Source: DASUPK01 sp963763955
GTDB lineage: Bacteria; Actinomycetota; Thermoleophilia; Solirubrobacterales; 70-9
Length of the DNA stretch: 64,000 nucleotides
Assembly: GCA_963763955.1 (NCBI GenBank)
Contig: CAVXQP010000022.1
Coordinates: 1-64,000, forward strand
Direction of reading: 5' to 3'
Both the position numbers and the translations under genes were made by a program. Below are positions 10,530-19,748 of the stretch, one piece after another (positions within the stretch are counted from its first letter, which is position 1; each line of letters begins with the position of its first letter). The notes under the pieces are model-generated. The model was not told the DNA's origin and ran no database searches. It worked only from the letters and a program-made list of their open reading frames with translations.

Positions 10530-11708
10530 TCAGGCTTCGAGCACGACCGCCAGCCCCTGGCCGACGCCGATGCAGAGCGCGGCCACGCCCCAGCCGCCCC
10601 CGCGGCGGCGGAGCTCATGGGCGAGTCCGCCCAGCACCCGCACCCCGGAGGCGCCCAGCGGATGGCCGATCGCGATGGCGCCGCCGTTCGGGTTCATCTT
10701 CTCCACCTCCACCCCGTCCCAGCCCGCGAGGTCGGCGAGGCACTGGGACGCGAAGGCCTCGTTCAGCTCGATCACGTCGACTTCGTCCCAGCCGATGCCG
10801 GCCCGCCCCAGCGCCCTGTTGGCGGCTTCGACGGGGGCGATGCCGAAGATGTCGGGGTCGACGGCGTGTACGCCGCGGCCCGCGATCCTCGCGAGCGGCT
10901 CGCGCCCGAGCGCCGAGGCCGTCGCCTCGTCGGCGATCAGCGCCGCCCCGGCTCCGTCGTTGAGCGGCGAGGAGTTCCCGGCGGTGACCGTGCCGCCCTC
11001 CTTGAAGGCGGGCTTGAGCTTGGCGAGCTTCTCCATGCTCGTGTCCCGCCGGATCCCCTCGTCGCGCGCCAGCTCGGTGTCCGGGACCGGAATCACCCAT
11101 TCGGAGTAGAAGCCGTCCTCCCAGGCCCGGTCGGCGTTCAGGTGGCTTCGCAGCGCGAACTCGTCCTGCGCCTCGCGCCCGATCTCCCAGCGCTCGGCGA
11201 TCAGCTCGGCGCTCTCGCCCAGGGAGATCGTCCACTGCTCGGGCATCTCCGGGTTGACCATCCGCCAGCCGAGCGTCGTCGAGTACATCTGCTCGTGGGA
11301 GCGGTCGAAGCCGCGCTCCGGCTTCAGCACCACCCAGGGCGCCCGGCTCATCGACTCGACCCCGCCCACGAGGATCAGCGAGGCGTCGCCCGTCTCGATC
11401 GCCCTGCTCCCCTGCATGGCCGCCTCGAGGCTGGAGGCGCAGAGCCGGTTCACCGTGCTGCCCGGGACGCTCGTCGGCAGGCCCGCCAGGAGCGCCGCCA
11501 TCCGCGCCACGTTGCGGTTCTCCTCGCCTGCGCCGTTCGCGTTGCCGAAGGTGACATCGTCGATCGTCTCCGGGTCGAGGCTCGGCGAGCGATCGAGCAG
11601 CGCCCGCACGACCTGGGCACCGAGGTCGTCCGGGCGGACATGCGAGAGCCCTCCGGCGTAGCGCCCGAAGGGCGTCCTGATCGCGTCTATGACGTAGGCG
11701 TCGGCCAT
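10530..11708 (-). CDS. Acetyl-CoA C-acyltransferase (thiolase), 3-oxoadipyl-CoA thiolase-like
   Basis: 392-residue degradative thiolase. Catalytic Cys90 is in NRLCAS, the second pair in IAIGHPLGASG (His) and ALCIGVGQG (Cys near 381). The GEENRNVARMA segment resembles PcaF/PaaJ thiolases that cleave 3-oxoadipyl-CoA, but general beta-oxidation thiolases share much of it, so the acyl substrate is open. ATG at 11708 begins MADAYVIDAIRTPFGR as in the family; the longer frame upstream is the antisense shadow of the acyltransferase. Divergent from the next gene across 72 bases. Confidence 0.92.
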   Translation of the reverse strand: MADAYVIDAIRTPFGRYAGGLSHVRPDDLGAQVVRALLDRSPSLDPETIDDVTFGNANGAGEENRNVARMAALLAGLPTSVPGSTVNRLCASSLEAAMQGSRAIETGDASLILVGGVESMSRAPWVVLKPERGFDRSHEQMYSTTLGWRMVNPEMPEQWTISLGESAELIAERWEIGREAQDEFALRSHLNADRAWEDGFYSEWVIPVPDTELARDEGIRRDTSMEKLAKLKPAFKEGGTVTAGNSSPLNDGAGAALIADEATASALGREPLARIAGRGVHAVDPDIFGIAPVEAANRALGRAGIGWDEVDVIELNEAFASQCLADLAGWDGVEVEKMNPNGGAIAIGHPLGASGVRVLGGLAHELRRRGGGWGVAALCIGVGQGLAVVLEA

Positions 11709-11780
11709 CGTTCGGTCGGGGGCGAAATCTAGCCGGGCGGGCTCCTGCAGCCGGCCTCCGCGCCTTCTCAAGCCGACGCG

Positions 11781-13645
11781 TTGTTGCGACGATTCCTGAT
11801 GCAGATGATGCAGGACGACAGCGGGGCAAAGCGCTTGCCGTACATGCCAGGCGTGGACGGCCTGCGGGCGCTGGCCGTGCTCGCGGTCTTCGTCTACCAC
11901 TTCCACAACGGCGGCGGCTGGCTTCCGGGCGGCTTCCTCGGGGTCGACGTCTTCTTCGTGATCAGCGGCTACCTGATCACCTCGCTGCTGCTCAGCGAGT
12001 TCCGCAGGGAGGGCCGGGTGGACCTCGTCCGCTTCTGGCTGCGTCGCGCGAGGCGCCTGCTCCCGGCGGTCGGCGTGCTGATCGCCGTGGTGATGGTGCT
12101 CGGGGCCTTCTTCGACTTCGGCCAGATCTCCACCCTGCGCGGACAGGCGCTCGCCTCCATGGCGTACGTGACCAACTGGGACCTGATCCTGAGCCACCAG
12201 TCCTACTTCCAGGAGTTCGCGCGTCCCTCGCTCTTCCGCCACCTCTGGTCCCTGGCGGTCGAGGAGCAGTTCTACCTGCTCTGGCCCCTCGTCTTCGCGG
12301 CCTGCATGACCCGCTTCGGCCACCGGCGCCTGCTCGTCGGCGTGATCGCCGGCGCGATCGCATCGAGCCTGCTGATGGCGATCCTGTTCGACCCGGCGAA
12401 CCCGAACCGCGTCTTCTACGGCACGGACACGCGGGCGACCCCGCTCCTGGTCGGGGTCGCGCTGGCCTTCTTCTGGCATCCCGAGCGGCTCAAACCCAGG
12501 ACAGGAACCCTGGCGCCCGCCGCCCTGGACGCGATTGGCGCTCTGGGGCTGTCGATGGTGGTGATCACCTTCCTCACCGTCCACGACTACGACCGCTCCC
12601 TCTACCACGGCGGCTTCCTGCTGCTCTCGATCTGGACCGCGATGCTGATCGCCGCGCTCGCGCATCCGGCCGCGCACATCGGCCGGACCCTCGGCAGCCC
12701 GGGGATGCGCTGGCTGGGCGTACGCAGCTACAGCTTCTACCTCTGGCACTGGCCGGTGCTCGAGCTGACCCGGCCCGGAATCGATGTGCCGCTCCACGGC
12801 CCGGTCCTGTTCGCGCTCCAGCTCGCCGCCACCATCGCGCTGGCCGACCTCTCCTACCGCTACGTCGAGCAGCCCTTCCGGCGCTCGACCAGCTGGCAAC
12901 ACCCGGATTGGCTGCGCATCGGCCGTGTCGGGATCGCGGTCGGCGTGACCTCAGTGGTGCTGATCGTCGGCTGGAGCGGGATCGTCCCCAGCGGCCGCCC
13001 GGGCCAGCTGCGGGTTGCATCGGCCCAGATCACGCCGCACTCCGTCTCGATTCGGCCGGAGGGCGCGTCCCACCCGATCTCGGTCACTCGGGCAGTGTCG
13101 GATCAAACCGACGGCGTGGTCCCTGTCAAGGCCAGCGGCAAACAGTTCGCGGCGCCGCCAAGCCCGTCGCCGTGCTCGCCCTGGGCGACTCCGTGATGGT
13201 TGACGCGCGCTCCGGCCTGGCGCGCCTGCTCGGGCCCAAGCTCACCCTGAACGCCTCGGTGGGCCGTCAGCCTGCCGAGATCATCTCCCTGCTCCACGGC
13301 TACGCGGCGCACCAGAAGCTCCCGAACAACGTCGTCCTGCAGATGGGCAACAACGGCCCGGTCTACAGCGACGACCTCGAGAAGCTGCACGCCGCGCTGC
13401 GAGGAGTCCCACATGTCTACCTGGTGAACGTCGAGGTGCCGAGGAGCTGGCAGGGCGAGGTCAACTCTGTGCTCTCGCAAGCCGCAGACAACTGGGGGCA
13501 GGCCCAGCTGGTGGACTGGCACGCGGTCGCCTCCTCGCACGGCGGCATCACCACCGACGGCATCCACCTGACCGAGAAGGGGATCGAGCTCTACTCGCGG
13601 CTGGTGGCCGCGTCGGTCCGGACCGCCGCAAGCAAGGCCTCGTAG
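11781..13645 (+). CDS. OatA-like membrane acyltransferase with SGNH domain, frameshifted
   Basis: An acyltransferase-3 membrane domain of about ten helices (GVDGLRALAVLAVFVYHF, then GVDVFFVISGYLI and the RRARRLLPAV segment) followed by an extracytoplasmic SGNH esterase-like domain. OatA-type proteins O-acetylate peptidoglycan or other surface glycans. The membrane domain is in frame to about 13150; the SGNH part, with LALGDSVM, the NNG block and DGIHLT (catalytic Asp and His), is in another frame to 13645. One single-base shift near 13150-13162 splits it. Start is TTG 11781 or ATG 11799. The 3' end overlaps the convergent 13591-14199 gene by 55 bases. Confidence 0.85.
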
Positions 13646-14199
13646 GAGCGGATCAGGGCCGTCCGCTCCTCCTCGATCAGCGGGCTGGCGGGGTCGCAGC
13701 CCTCGTCGATCCAGCGGTCCGAGTGGAGCATGGCGTGTGCCCGTTCCCGTGCGGCGTCCTCGACCGACTCCGACGGGACCGAGTAGACGTAGGAATAGAG
13801 CTCCGCGAGGGCTTCCACGAGGGGACGGTCATCGCCCTCGGCGCGGTCGTGCTGCAGCACCCGGTGGGCGCGCCACCACTCGACCTCGCGCCGCGCGGCC
13901 TCCGTCGGGTCGAACGACTCGCCCTCACGCGCCGCGACCATGCGGTAGAAGCGCTCCATGTAGCGGCGGGCGCCATCGGGGTCGTTGTCGGGATACGGCG
14001 CCCAGAGCTGGTTGGCGCGGAGGACCCACCAGCCGCCGCGCGCCGTGTCGGGCAGCGAGAGGCCGAAGGCCTCGCGCGTCAGGCCGAGGGATGCGCGCAG
14101 CAGCGTGAGCCAGCGGCGGCGGTAGTAGGCGACCCAGGCATCGCACTCGAGCTCGCCGACCCGCCTGGCATCGAAGGACCTCATCCCCATCTCAACCAA
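13591..14199 (-). CDS. Conserved-looking protein of unknown function
   Basis: About 200 residues, soluble, rich in Arg, Glu, Trp and Tyr (AYYRRRWL, YMERFYRMV, EVEWWRAHRVLQHD). No catalytic motif or membrane helix is visible and I do not recognise the family; charged helical composition is all that can be said. The best start is probably the ATG at 14184 (RSFDARRVGELE), as the longer form begins with TTG. Codon use is like the neighbours. Its last 55 bases are antisense to the acyltransferase 3' end. Confidence 0.7.
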   Translation of the reverse strand: MVEMGMRSFDARRVGELECDAWVAYYRRRWLTLLRASLGLTREAFGLSLPDTARGGWWVLRANQLWAPYPDNDPDGARRYMERFYRMVAAREGESFDPTEAARREVEWWRAHRVLQHDRAEGDDRPLVEALAELYSYVYSVPSESVEDAARERAHAMLHSDRWIDEGCDPASPLIEEERTALIRSYEALLAAVRTDAATSRE

Positions 14200-14222
14200 T
14201 TACGCGGTTCGGCCGGCTTGGA

Positions 14223-15254
14223 TCAGTCGGCGGCGGGCTCCGCCCGCGCGAAGGCGTCAGACGGCTCCAGGGTCGGCGGGGCGAGCTGCATCCAACTGCC
14301 GCCATCGGTCTTCGCGGTGTAGAGCGCGACATCCGCGCGACGCATCAGCTCGTCGAGGCTCTCGGAGCCATTCCAGATCGCGGCGCCCGCGGAGAAGCTG
14401 CCGAGTTGGGGCGTCATCTGTCGCAGACGATCTATCGCCGTCAGCGCCTGGCCCTCCGGGATGTCCACCAGCAGCGCCCCGAACTCGTCGCCTCCCAGGC
14501 GGGCCAGCACATCCCCGGCTCGCAGCGCCGAGCGCATCCTGTCCGCAGTCTCGCGCAGTACCCGGTCACCCTCATCGTGCCCGCGGCTGTCGTTGATCTC
14601 CTTGAGGTTGTCCAGGTCCAGCAGCAGGAGGCCGAGCGAGGCTCCACGACGGGCCGCCCGCGCCAGCTCCCGCTCTGCGGATTGGCGCCAGCCCCGGCGG
14701 TTGAGCAGTCCGGTGAGGTCGTCGACCGTCGCGTCCCGGCGCAGCCGCTCGTTGAGCTGCTGGGTCTCGCGGGTCAGCGCGCGCAGGGCCATCGCGACCG
14801 TGATTCCGACCAGGACGAGCAGCGTCGCGTGGCCCCAGTCAACCGGGTAGGCGGGCGGACCGAAGATCAGCATCGGCAGGTATGCGCAGGCGGCCAGGAT
14901 CACCATCCCCGCGGCCAGCTCCCGGTCGCTGGTCTGGATGCCGAACCAGACCATCGCCATCATCATCAGGATGGAGTAGCCGGACGCCGCGCCTCCGCTG
15001 TAGGCCTGCATCATCGTCAGCGCCGGCAGCCCCCCGAGGCCCGCCGCGTAGAAGCCCACCGGCGAGCGCTCTCGAGAGAAGACGGTGACCCCGATCGGCG
15101 CAAGCAGGGCGCCCACCGCGCCGATGAAGAAGACGGTGTGGTGCGAGCTGAAGTCCGTGGCCGTGGCGACCGCGAGCGGCAGCCCGTTGCCGATCACCGC
15201 GAAGCGCAACACGCGCTTTCGCTGCCTACGGCTGAAGCGGGGCGGTGCCGCCAT
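14223..15254 (-). CDS. Membrane diguanylate cyclase (GGDEF)
   Basis: 343 residues from ATG 15254: about five to six membrane helices in the first 160 residues, a short linker, then a GGDEF domain. The active-site signature GGDEF is exact and the DDLTGLLNRRGW motif opens the domain, so it should make cyclic di-GMP from two GTP. No EAL domain, and no clear RxxD inhibitory site was seen. The N-terminal helices are presumably sensory. Start chosen because the 56 codons upstream run through a hairpin-rich non-coding region; AGGTGG precedes the ATG. No c-di-GMP riboswitch was recognised upstream. Confidence 0.92.
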   Translation of the reverse strand: MAAPPRFSRRQRKRVLRFAVIGNGLPLAVATATDFSSHHTVFFIGAVGALLAPIGVTVFSRERSPVGFYAAGLGGLPALTMMQAYSGGAASGYSILMMMAMVWFGIQTSDRELAAGMVILAACAYLPMLIFGPPAYPVDWGHATLLVLVGITVAMALRALTRETQQLNERLRRDATVDDLTGLLNRRGWRQSAERELARAARRGASLGLLLLDLDNLKEINDSRGHDEGDRVLRETADRMRSALRAGDVLARLGGDEFGALLVDIPEGQALTAIDRLRQMTPQLGSFSAGAAIWNGSESLDELMRRADVALYTAKTDGGSWMQLAPPTLEPSDAFARAEPAAD

Positions 15255-15265
15255 CAATCCACCTG

Positions 15266-15352
15266 TCAAGTGACAATCGGGTCGAAGCCATCCACCGGAT
15301 GACAGTAGGCCATCGGCTTCTTGCCACGCATCCGCAGAAATCGCGGATGCAT
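15266..15352 (-). CDS. Possible 28-residue peptide upstream of the diguanylate cyclase
   Basis: A short frame with GGAG about 10 bases before its ATG, coding for a basic then His/Cys-containing peptide (RMRGKKPMAYCHPVDGF is its middle). It ends 12 bases before the cyclase start. The first codons overlap one arm of the 15328-15350 hairpin. It could be a leader peptide or chance; I do not recognise it. Confidence 0.3.
   Translation of the reverse strand: MHPRFLRMRGKKPMAYCHPVDGFDPIVT
15328..15350 (-). other. Hairpin in the leader of the diguanylate cyclase gene
   Basis: GCATCCGC and GCGGATGC form a perfect 8-bp stem with a 7-base loop, overlapping the start of the possible small ORF. Could be a control element; function unknown. 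Confidence 0.4.
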
Positions 15353-15377
15353 CTGCGGTAACTCCGTGGACGAATGT

Positions 15378-15403
15378 GGGGCCCGGGCTTTCGCCCGGGC
15401 CCC
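15378..15403 (-). terminator. Strong GC hairpin between the hydrolase and the diguanylate cyclase
   Basis: A perfect 11-bp stem (GGGGCCCGGGC) with a GAAA tetraloop on the minus strand, 24 bases past the hydrolase stop. No U-tract follows, so it is an actinobacterial-type hairpin terminator or RNA-stabilising end. Confidence 0.6.
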
Positions 15404-15426
15404 GATCGCCCCAGAAGAGCACCAGC

Positions 15427-16185
15427 TCAGGCCCTCTCGGCGGCGGTGAGAAACGACTCGAGGCGTTCGTTGTAGGGCGCCCCGGTCGAGGGGATGGTGT
15501 GGCCCCGCCCCGGGATCACCGCGCGCTCGGCGGCCAGCGAGTCCGCCAGGGCGTCGCAGACCGCCTCGAAGGCCGGCGAATGGCCTCCGGAGAGCACCAG
15601 CACCGGGAAGGCGGCGCCGGCCAGCCGCTGCAGCGGGATCTCGGCCTCCCACGAGGGCCTCTCCCGCTTGAGCAGCTCGACGCCGTGCAGGAGCTCGTCG
15701 GGCAGCTCGTCCGGCGTACCGAATGCGGAGCCGGCGCCGCCCCGAAACAGCCGCAGGAAGTCCTCGGATGGGATCGACGAGGCGTGGCTGAAGAGGCGCT
15801 CCCCGTTGGCGATCATCTCGTCGACCTCCGGCAGCACCCCGGCGACCCGGAGGCAGCCGGGCTCGGAGACGGTAAGCGAGCGGACGGCCTGCGGCCGCTG
15901 CGCCGCGGCCAGCAGGGCGATCACCGCGCCGTATGAATGCCCGACCAGATGCGCCCCCTCACCGAGCAGCTCCGCGAACATCGGCGCCTCGAGATCGAAG
16001 TCGTTCCGCTCGAGCGGTGGGCTCTCGCCGAAGCCCGGGCGGCTGGGAATGATCAGGCTCCAGCGCTCGGCGAGCTCACGCTGCTTCCGCCAGGTGAGCG
16101 ACGGGCCGACGATGTCGCCGTGGACGAAGAGGATCGGCGGCCCCCGTCCGAGCCGCTCGACCGCGAGTTCGATCGCCCGCGCCAT
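15427..16185 (-). CDS. Alpha/beta hydrolase
   Basis: 252-residue cytoplasmic alpha/beta-hydrolase. FVHGD near residue 21 is the oxyanion loop, GHSYGAVIALL the nucleophile elbow, and VLSGGHSPAF with IPGRGHTIP supplies the histidine end. The gap between the strand-8 His and the usual acid residue is blurred, so the acid is uncertain. Substrate unknown. Only 27 bases separate its ATG from the divergent glycosyltransferase start, so both promoters overlap. Confidence 0.85.
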   Translation of the reverse strand: MARAIELAVERLGRGPPILFVHGDIVGPSLTWRKQRELAERWSLIIPSRPGFGESPPLERNDFDLEAPMFAELLGEGAHLVGHSYGAVIALLAAAQRPQAVRSLTVSEPGCLRVAGVLPEVDEMIANGERLFSHASSIPSEDFLRLFRGGAGSAFGTPDELPDELLHGVELLKRERPSWEAEIPLQRLAGAAFPVLVLSGGHSPAFEAVCDALADSLAAERAVIPGRGHTIPSTGAPYNERLESFLTAAERA

Positions 16186-16199
16186 GGCCGAACAAACCC

Positions 16200-16205
16200 T
16201 ACGAT
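16200..16205 (+). promoter_or_regulatory. Probable leaderless -10 box for the glycosyltransferase
   Basis: TACGAT ends 7 bases before the GTG at 16213. It fits inside a 27-base divergent gap, which leaves no room for a normal leader in either direction. Confidence 0.5.
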
Positions 16206-16212
16206 CATCCCG

Positions 16213-17244
16213 GTGAAGCTGGTCATCCAGATTCCCTGCCTGAACGAGGAGGAGTCGCTCCCGCAGGTGCTCTCCGAGCTGCCGCGCGAGGTCGAGGGCT
16301 TCGACGAGGTGGAGTGGCTGGTCGTCGACGACGGCTCCACCGACCGGACCGTCGAGGTCTCCCGGCGCCACGGCGTCGAGCACCTGGTCCGGCTGACCAG
16401 CAACCGCGGGCTCGCGGCGGCCTTCCAGGCGGGCCTCGACGCGGCTCTCAAGCTCGGCGCCGACGTGATCGTCAATACCGATGCCGACGGGCAGTACAGC
16501 GCCTCGGACATCCCCCGCCTGGCCGAACCGATCGTCAACCGCCGCGCGGACATGGTCGTCGGCGATCGCCAGGTGCAGACGGTCGAGCACTTCTCCCCCA
16601 CCAAGAAGCTGCTGCAGCGGACCGGCAGCTGGGTGGTCCGCCAGGCCTCCGGGACTGAGGTGATCGACACGACCTCGGGCTTCCGGGCGTACAACCGCGA
16701 GGCGGCCCTCCAGCTGATCGTCGTCTCGCGCTACACCTATACGCTCGAAAGCCTGATCCAGGCGGGAAAGGCGTCGGTCGCGATCGAGGACGTCCCGATC
16801 TCGCCGAATCCGACCGAGCGAGAGTCCCGCCTGCTCGGCTCCACCTCGTCGTACGTCCGGCGGAACGCCTTCGCGATCTTCCGCGCCTACACGCTGTATG
16901 AGCCGCTGCGCGTGTTCATGCTGCTCGCCATCCTCTTCGGGGTCCTGGCCCTGGCGGCCTGGTCGCCGTTCCTGTTCGACTGGATCCTCAACGGCGACCG
17001 CAGCGGCCATATCCAATCGCTGATCCTGGGAGCCGTCCTCATGCTGGCTGCGGTCCAGATGTTCGCCCTGGGGATCATCGGCGACGCGCTGGCGGGCCAG
17101 CGCGCGATCCAGCAGCGGGTCTACGAGCGGGTCAGGCGCCTCGAGCTCGAGGCTGGCGTCGAGCCTTCCAACTACGAGCGCGGCGACCGCGAGGCCGCGA
17201 GGCCCCTCACCGTGGAGACGATCGAGACCTCCGTCGCCCGGTGA
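16213..17244 (+). CDS. Family 2 glycosyltransferase, DPMS/undecaprenyl-phosphate type
   Basis: 343 residues. N-terminal GT-A domain with IPCLNEEESLPQVL, VVDDGSTDRT and NTDADGQY (metal-binding DxD), then SGFRAYNREA. Two C-terminal membrane helices and a charged tail follow. This layout is that of dolichyl/undecaprenyl-phosphate glycosyltransferases, which load a sugar on the lipid carrier for GT-C enzymes. GTG start, leaderless-type promoter. Its stop overlaps the methyltransferase start by 4 bases, and the multi-helix protein after that could be a user of the lipid-linked sugar. Confidence 0.88.
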   Translation: MKLVIQIPCLNEEESLPQVLSELPREVEGFDEVEWLVVDDGSTDRTVEVSRRHGVEHLVRLTSNRGLAAAFQAGLDAALKLGADVIVNTDADGQYSASDIPRLAEPIVNRRADMVVGDRQVQTVEHFSPTKKLLQRTGSWVVRQASGTEVIDTTSGFRAYNREAALQLIVVSRYTYTLESLIQAGKASVAIEDVPISPNPTERESRLLGSTSSYVRRNAFAIFRAYTLYEPLRVFMLLAILFGVLALAAWSPFLFDWILNGDRSGHIQSLILGAVLMLAAVQMFALGIIGDALAGQRAIQQRVYERVRRLELEAGVEPSNYERGDREAARPLTVETIETSVAR

Positions 17245-17930
17245 GACGCAGTAATCGGGTTGCTCCTCGGAGCACCCTCGCCTCAACCGAGACCGGCGGA
17301 AACGTCTACGACAAGTACGGGACGTCGAACCCGCTCGCTCGCCGCCTGATGGCTGGCTTCATGCGCTCATTCGACGAGCTGGTCGAGCGGACGGGGGCGA
17401 CGGATGCCCACGAGGTCGGCTGCGGCGAAGGCGAGCTGGCGATACGACTCGCCCGCAGGGGGATCCGGGTGCGCGGGACCGACGCCTTTCCGCAGGTCCT
17501 GGAAGAAGCGCGCTCGCGGGCCATGAGCGCCGGCGTCGAGATCGACTTCGAGGCGACTCCCTTGGAGGAGCTCGATCCCGCCCGGCACGGTGCCGAGCTG
17601 ATCGTCTGCTGCGAGGTGCTGGAGCACCTCGACGATCCCGAGCAGGCCCTCGAGGTGCTCTCTCGCCTGGCCAGGCCCTGGCTGATCGCGAGCGTGCCCC
17701 GCGAGCCCCTCTGGCGCGCCCTCAACCTGGCGCGGCTCTCCTACGTGGGCGAGCTGGGCAACACACCCGGGCACCTGAACCACTGGTCGCGGCGCGACTT
17801 CGTGCGGTTTCTCACCGCTCGATTCGAGATAGTGGAAACGAGGAGCCCGACGCCGTGGACCATGGCGCTCTGCCGAGTGCATCCTCAAAAACAACGAGGA
17901 ATCCTCCCTCTACAATCGCCGCCGTCATGA
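17241..17930 (+). CDS. Class I SAM-dependent methyltransferase
   Basis: 229 residues. The SAM-binding glycine motif is EVGCGEGELAIRLARRG, followed by an acidic strand (GTDAF) and CCEVLEHLDDPEQAL, as in methyltransferase-11/23 proteins that modify sugars, lipids or quinones. Target not known. It is translationally coupled to the glycosyltransferase before it and to the membrane protein after it (ATGA overlap at 17927). The first codons are encoded by a CGGGT hairpin repeat, giving NRVAPRSTLAS, so the natural N-terminus may begin after the repeat near YDKYG. Confidence 0.85.
   Translation: MRRSNRVAPRSTLASTETGGNVYDKYGTSNPLARRLMAGFMRSFDELVERTGATDAHEVGCGEGELAIRLARRGIRVRGTDAFPQVLEEARSRAMSAGVEIDFEATPLEELDPARHGAELIVCCEVLEHLDDPEQALEVLSRLARPWLIASVPREPLWRALNLARLSYVGELGNTPGHLNHWSRRDFVRFLTARFEIVETRSPTPWTMALCRVHPQKQRGILPLQSPPS
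17253..17281 (+). repeat. CGGGT..ACCCTCGC hairpin repeat, copy 1
   Basis: AATCGGGTTGCTCC, loop TC, GGAGCACCCTCGC: a 9-bp stem with one bulged T. Lies in the first codons of the methyltransferase gene. Confidence 0.7.
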
Positions 17931-19748
17931 GGGGCGTGCGACAGAAGCTACAAAGGCACAAGGCGGGTTCCTCCTGGCGGAGGACCCTGGCATCTCGCCC
18001 CGGCGTCGCCGCCATCGTCACCCTCGGTGTCGCCTGGGGGCTCGTCATGCACCAGATGGGCTGGGCTCAGATGGCCCACTTCGACCAGGTGCAGGCCTTC
18101 TCCAAGGGCCAGGCGCAGATCGACCACTGGCATTGGGACACCAACGACAAGGCCTGGGTCGACGGCCATTTCTACTCGGTGAAGAGTCCCGGCATGGCCG
18201 CCCTCACCACGCCCTTCTACGTCGCGATCAAGGACCTCGGCGGCGAGCCGCTTCGCCAGGTCCGCGGTCAACAACGCGGCCCACACCGCCCACCCGAAGT
18301 GGTACCCGTACAGCAGCGTCGTCGCGCTCGAGAACTACGGCTACGACGTGCAGCGCGGGCTCCGAGTCCAGCGGATCGTCGAGCAATCCACCCCGATCGT
18401 CTGGGCGCTCGATCTGTTCGCCGCGGTGATCCCCGCCATCCTCCTGCTCCTCCTGGTGCGCTGGGCCGCCGACCGGTTCCTGCCCGGCTACGGCACCGCC
18501 GCCGCAATCACCCTGGGCCTCGCGACGGTGGTGATGACCTTCGCGGCGGAGTACTTCTCGCACGTGATCTCGGCCGGCCTCGCCTTCGCTGCGTTCTGCG
18601 TGCTGATGAAGGAGCGAGACGGCCCGCCACGGTGGGGGATGGTGGCCATTGCCGGCCTGCTGGCGGGACTCGCCGTCAGCTTCGAGTTCCAGACCGGGCT
18701 CGTCGGCGTGGTCCTGCTCGGCTACGCGCTCAGCCGTAAAACGGGTCGCGCTGACGCGCGCCCTCGCATCACGGACTGGTTGCGGCGCGGCGCGGCGTAC
18801 GCCGCCGGCACCGTGGTGGGCGCGCTGCCCATGTTGGCCTTCAACTTCTGGGCGTTCGGCAATCCGCTGAAGCTCGCCTACGGCGACGCGGTCGCCTTCC
18901 CCGGCGTGACCGGACACGACGTGCTCGGCCTCAACAGCCACGGGTTCTTCGGCATCACCGCACCTCGCTTCGACAGCGCCATGAGCCTGCTGCTCGCCGG
19001 ACGGGGCCTGCTCGTCCTCACGCCGATCATCGTCATGGCGATCGCCGGGGTCTTCATGATGCGCAGGCAGGGCCATCGCGCTGAGGCGAACACGATCCTC
19101 GCGGTCGCCGCCGTCTACTTCATCTACAACAGCGGCTACTGGCTGCCCTTCGGGGGGGGCACGCCCGGCCCGCGCTTCCTGATCCCCGCGCTGCCCTTCG
19201 TCGCGATCGGGCTGGCCTTCGCCTACAAGAGGCTGCCGGCGCTGACGCTCGGCCTCGCGATCCCCTCAGCGCTGATGATGGTGGTCGGGTCGCTGACCTA
19301 TCCGCTGCTCGGCAAGCAGGGCACCGGGACCTGGGCGGATTGGCTGGTGCAGGGCAGGCTGGAGCACACGGTGCTGACCGCCTTCGGCGTGACCAACGCC
19401 TGGCTGGCGGTCGCCCCCATGATTGCGGCGTTGCTGACCGCGGTCGTACTCGCGGTCCGCGCGACCCCGTCGACAGCCCTCTCGGACTACCGCTTCGCCG
19501 TCCCGGCCCTCCTGACCTGGGCGTGCATCTCGGCGGTCGGCCCGGGGATCGCCGGCGACGACATCAGCGTGCTCAACCCCGGCAACAGCTCGGCCCTCTG
19601 GCTCGTGGCCTCGGGCCTGGTCCTCTCGCTCGCGGTCCTCACCGTCGTCAGGGCTCGCGAGCGGCGCGCTCAGCCCGGCCCCGAGGTCCCCGCCGCCCGC
19701 GAGGGCGCGCTCGGGCCCGAGCTGGCGTTCGACGAGCCCACCTCGTAG
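17927..19748 (+). CDS. Polytopic membrane protein, probable GT-C-like glycosyltransferase, frameshifted
   Basis: About 605 residues with ten or so membrane helices. The ATG at 17927 overlaps the methyltransferase stop. The first 110 codons and the rest are in different frames; a one-base shift near 18250-18258 rejoins them (..KDLGG / ARSAVNNAAHTAHPKWYPY). Long helices alternating with short loops, and its position after a lipid-phosphate sugar transferase, suggest a GT-C enzyme or polysaccharide flippase-like protein, but no diagnostic DxD loop is certain. A hairpin repeat lies inside its coding sequence at 18738. The 3' end overlaps the convergent gene by 79 bases. Confidence 0.75.
18738..18768 (+). 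repeat. CGGGT..CCCTCGC hairpin repeat, copy 2
   Basis: AAACGGGTCGCGC, loop TGA, CGCGCGCCCTCGCAT. Sits inside the membrane-protein reading frame, where it encodes KTGRADARPRI between two helices. Confidence 0.7.

Noticed and set aside
10530..12902. A 790-residue frame containing the thiolase
   Set aside because: The upstream half is antisense to the acyltransferase and is charged, low-complexity shadow sequence; the thiolase starts cleanly at 11708.
15255..15426. c-di-GMP riboswitch before the GGDEF gene
   Set aside because: I looked for the GEMM tetraloop-receptor pattern and did not find it; only plain hairpins are visible.
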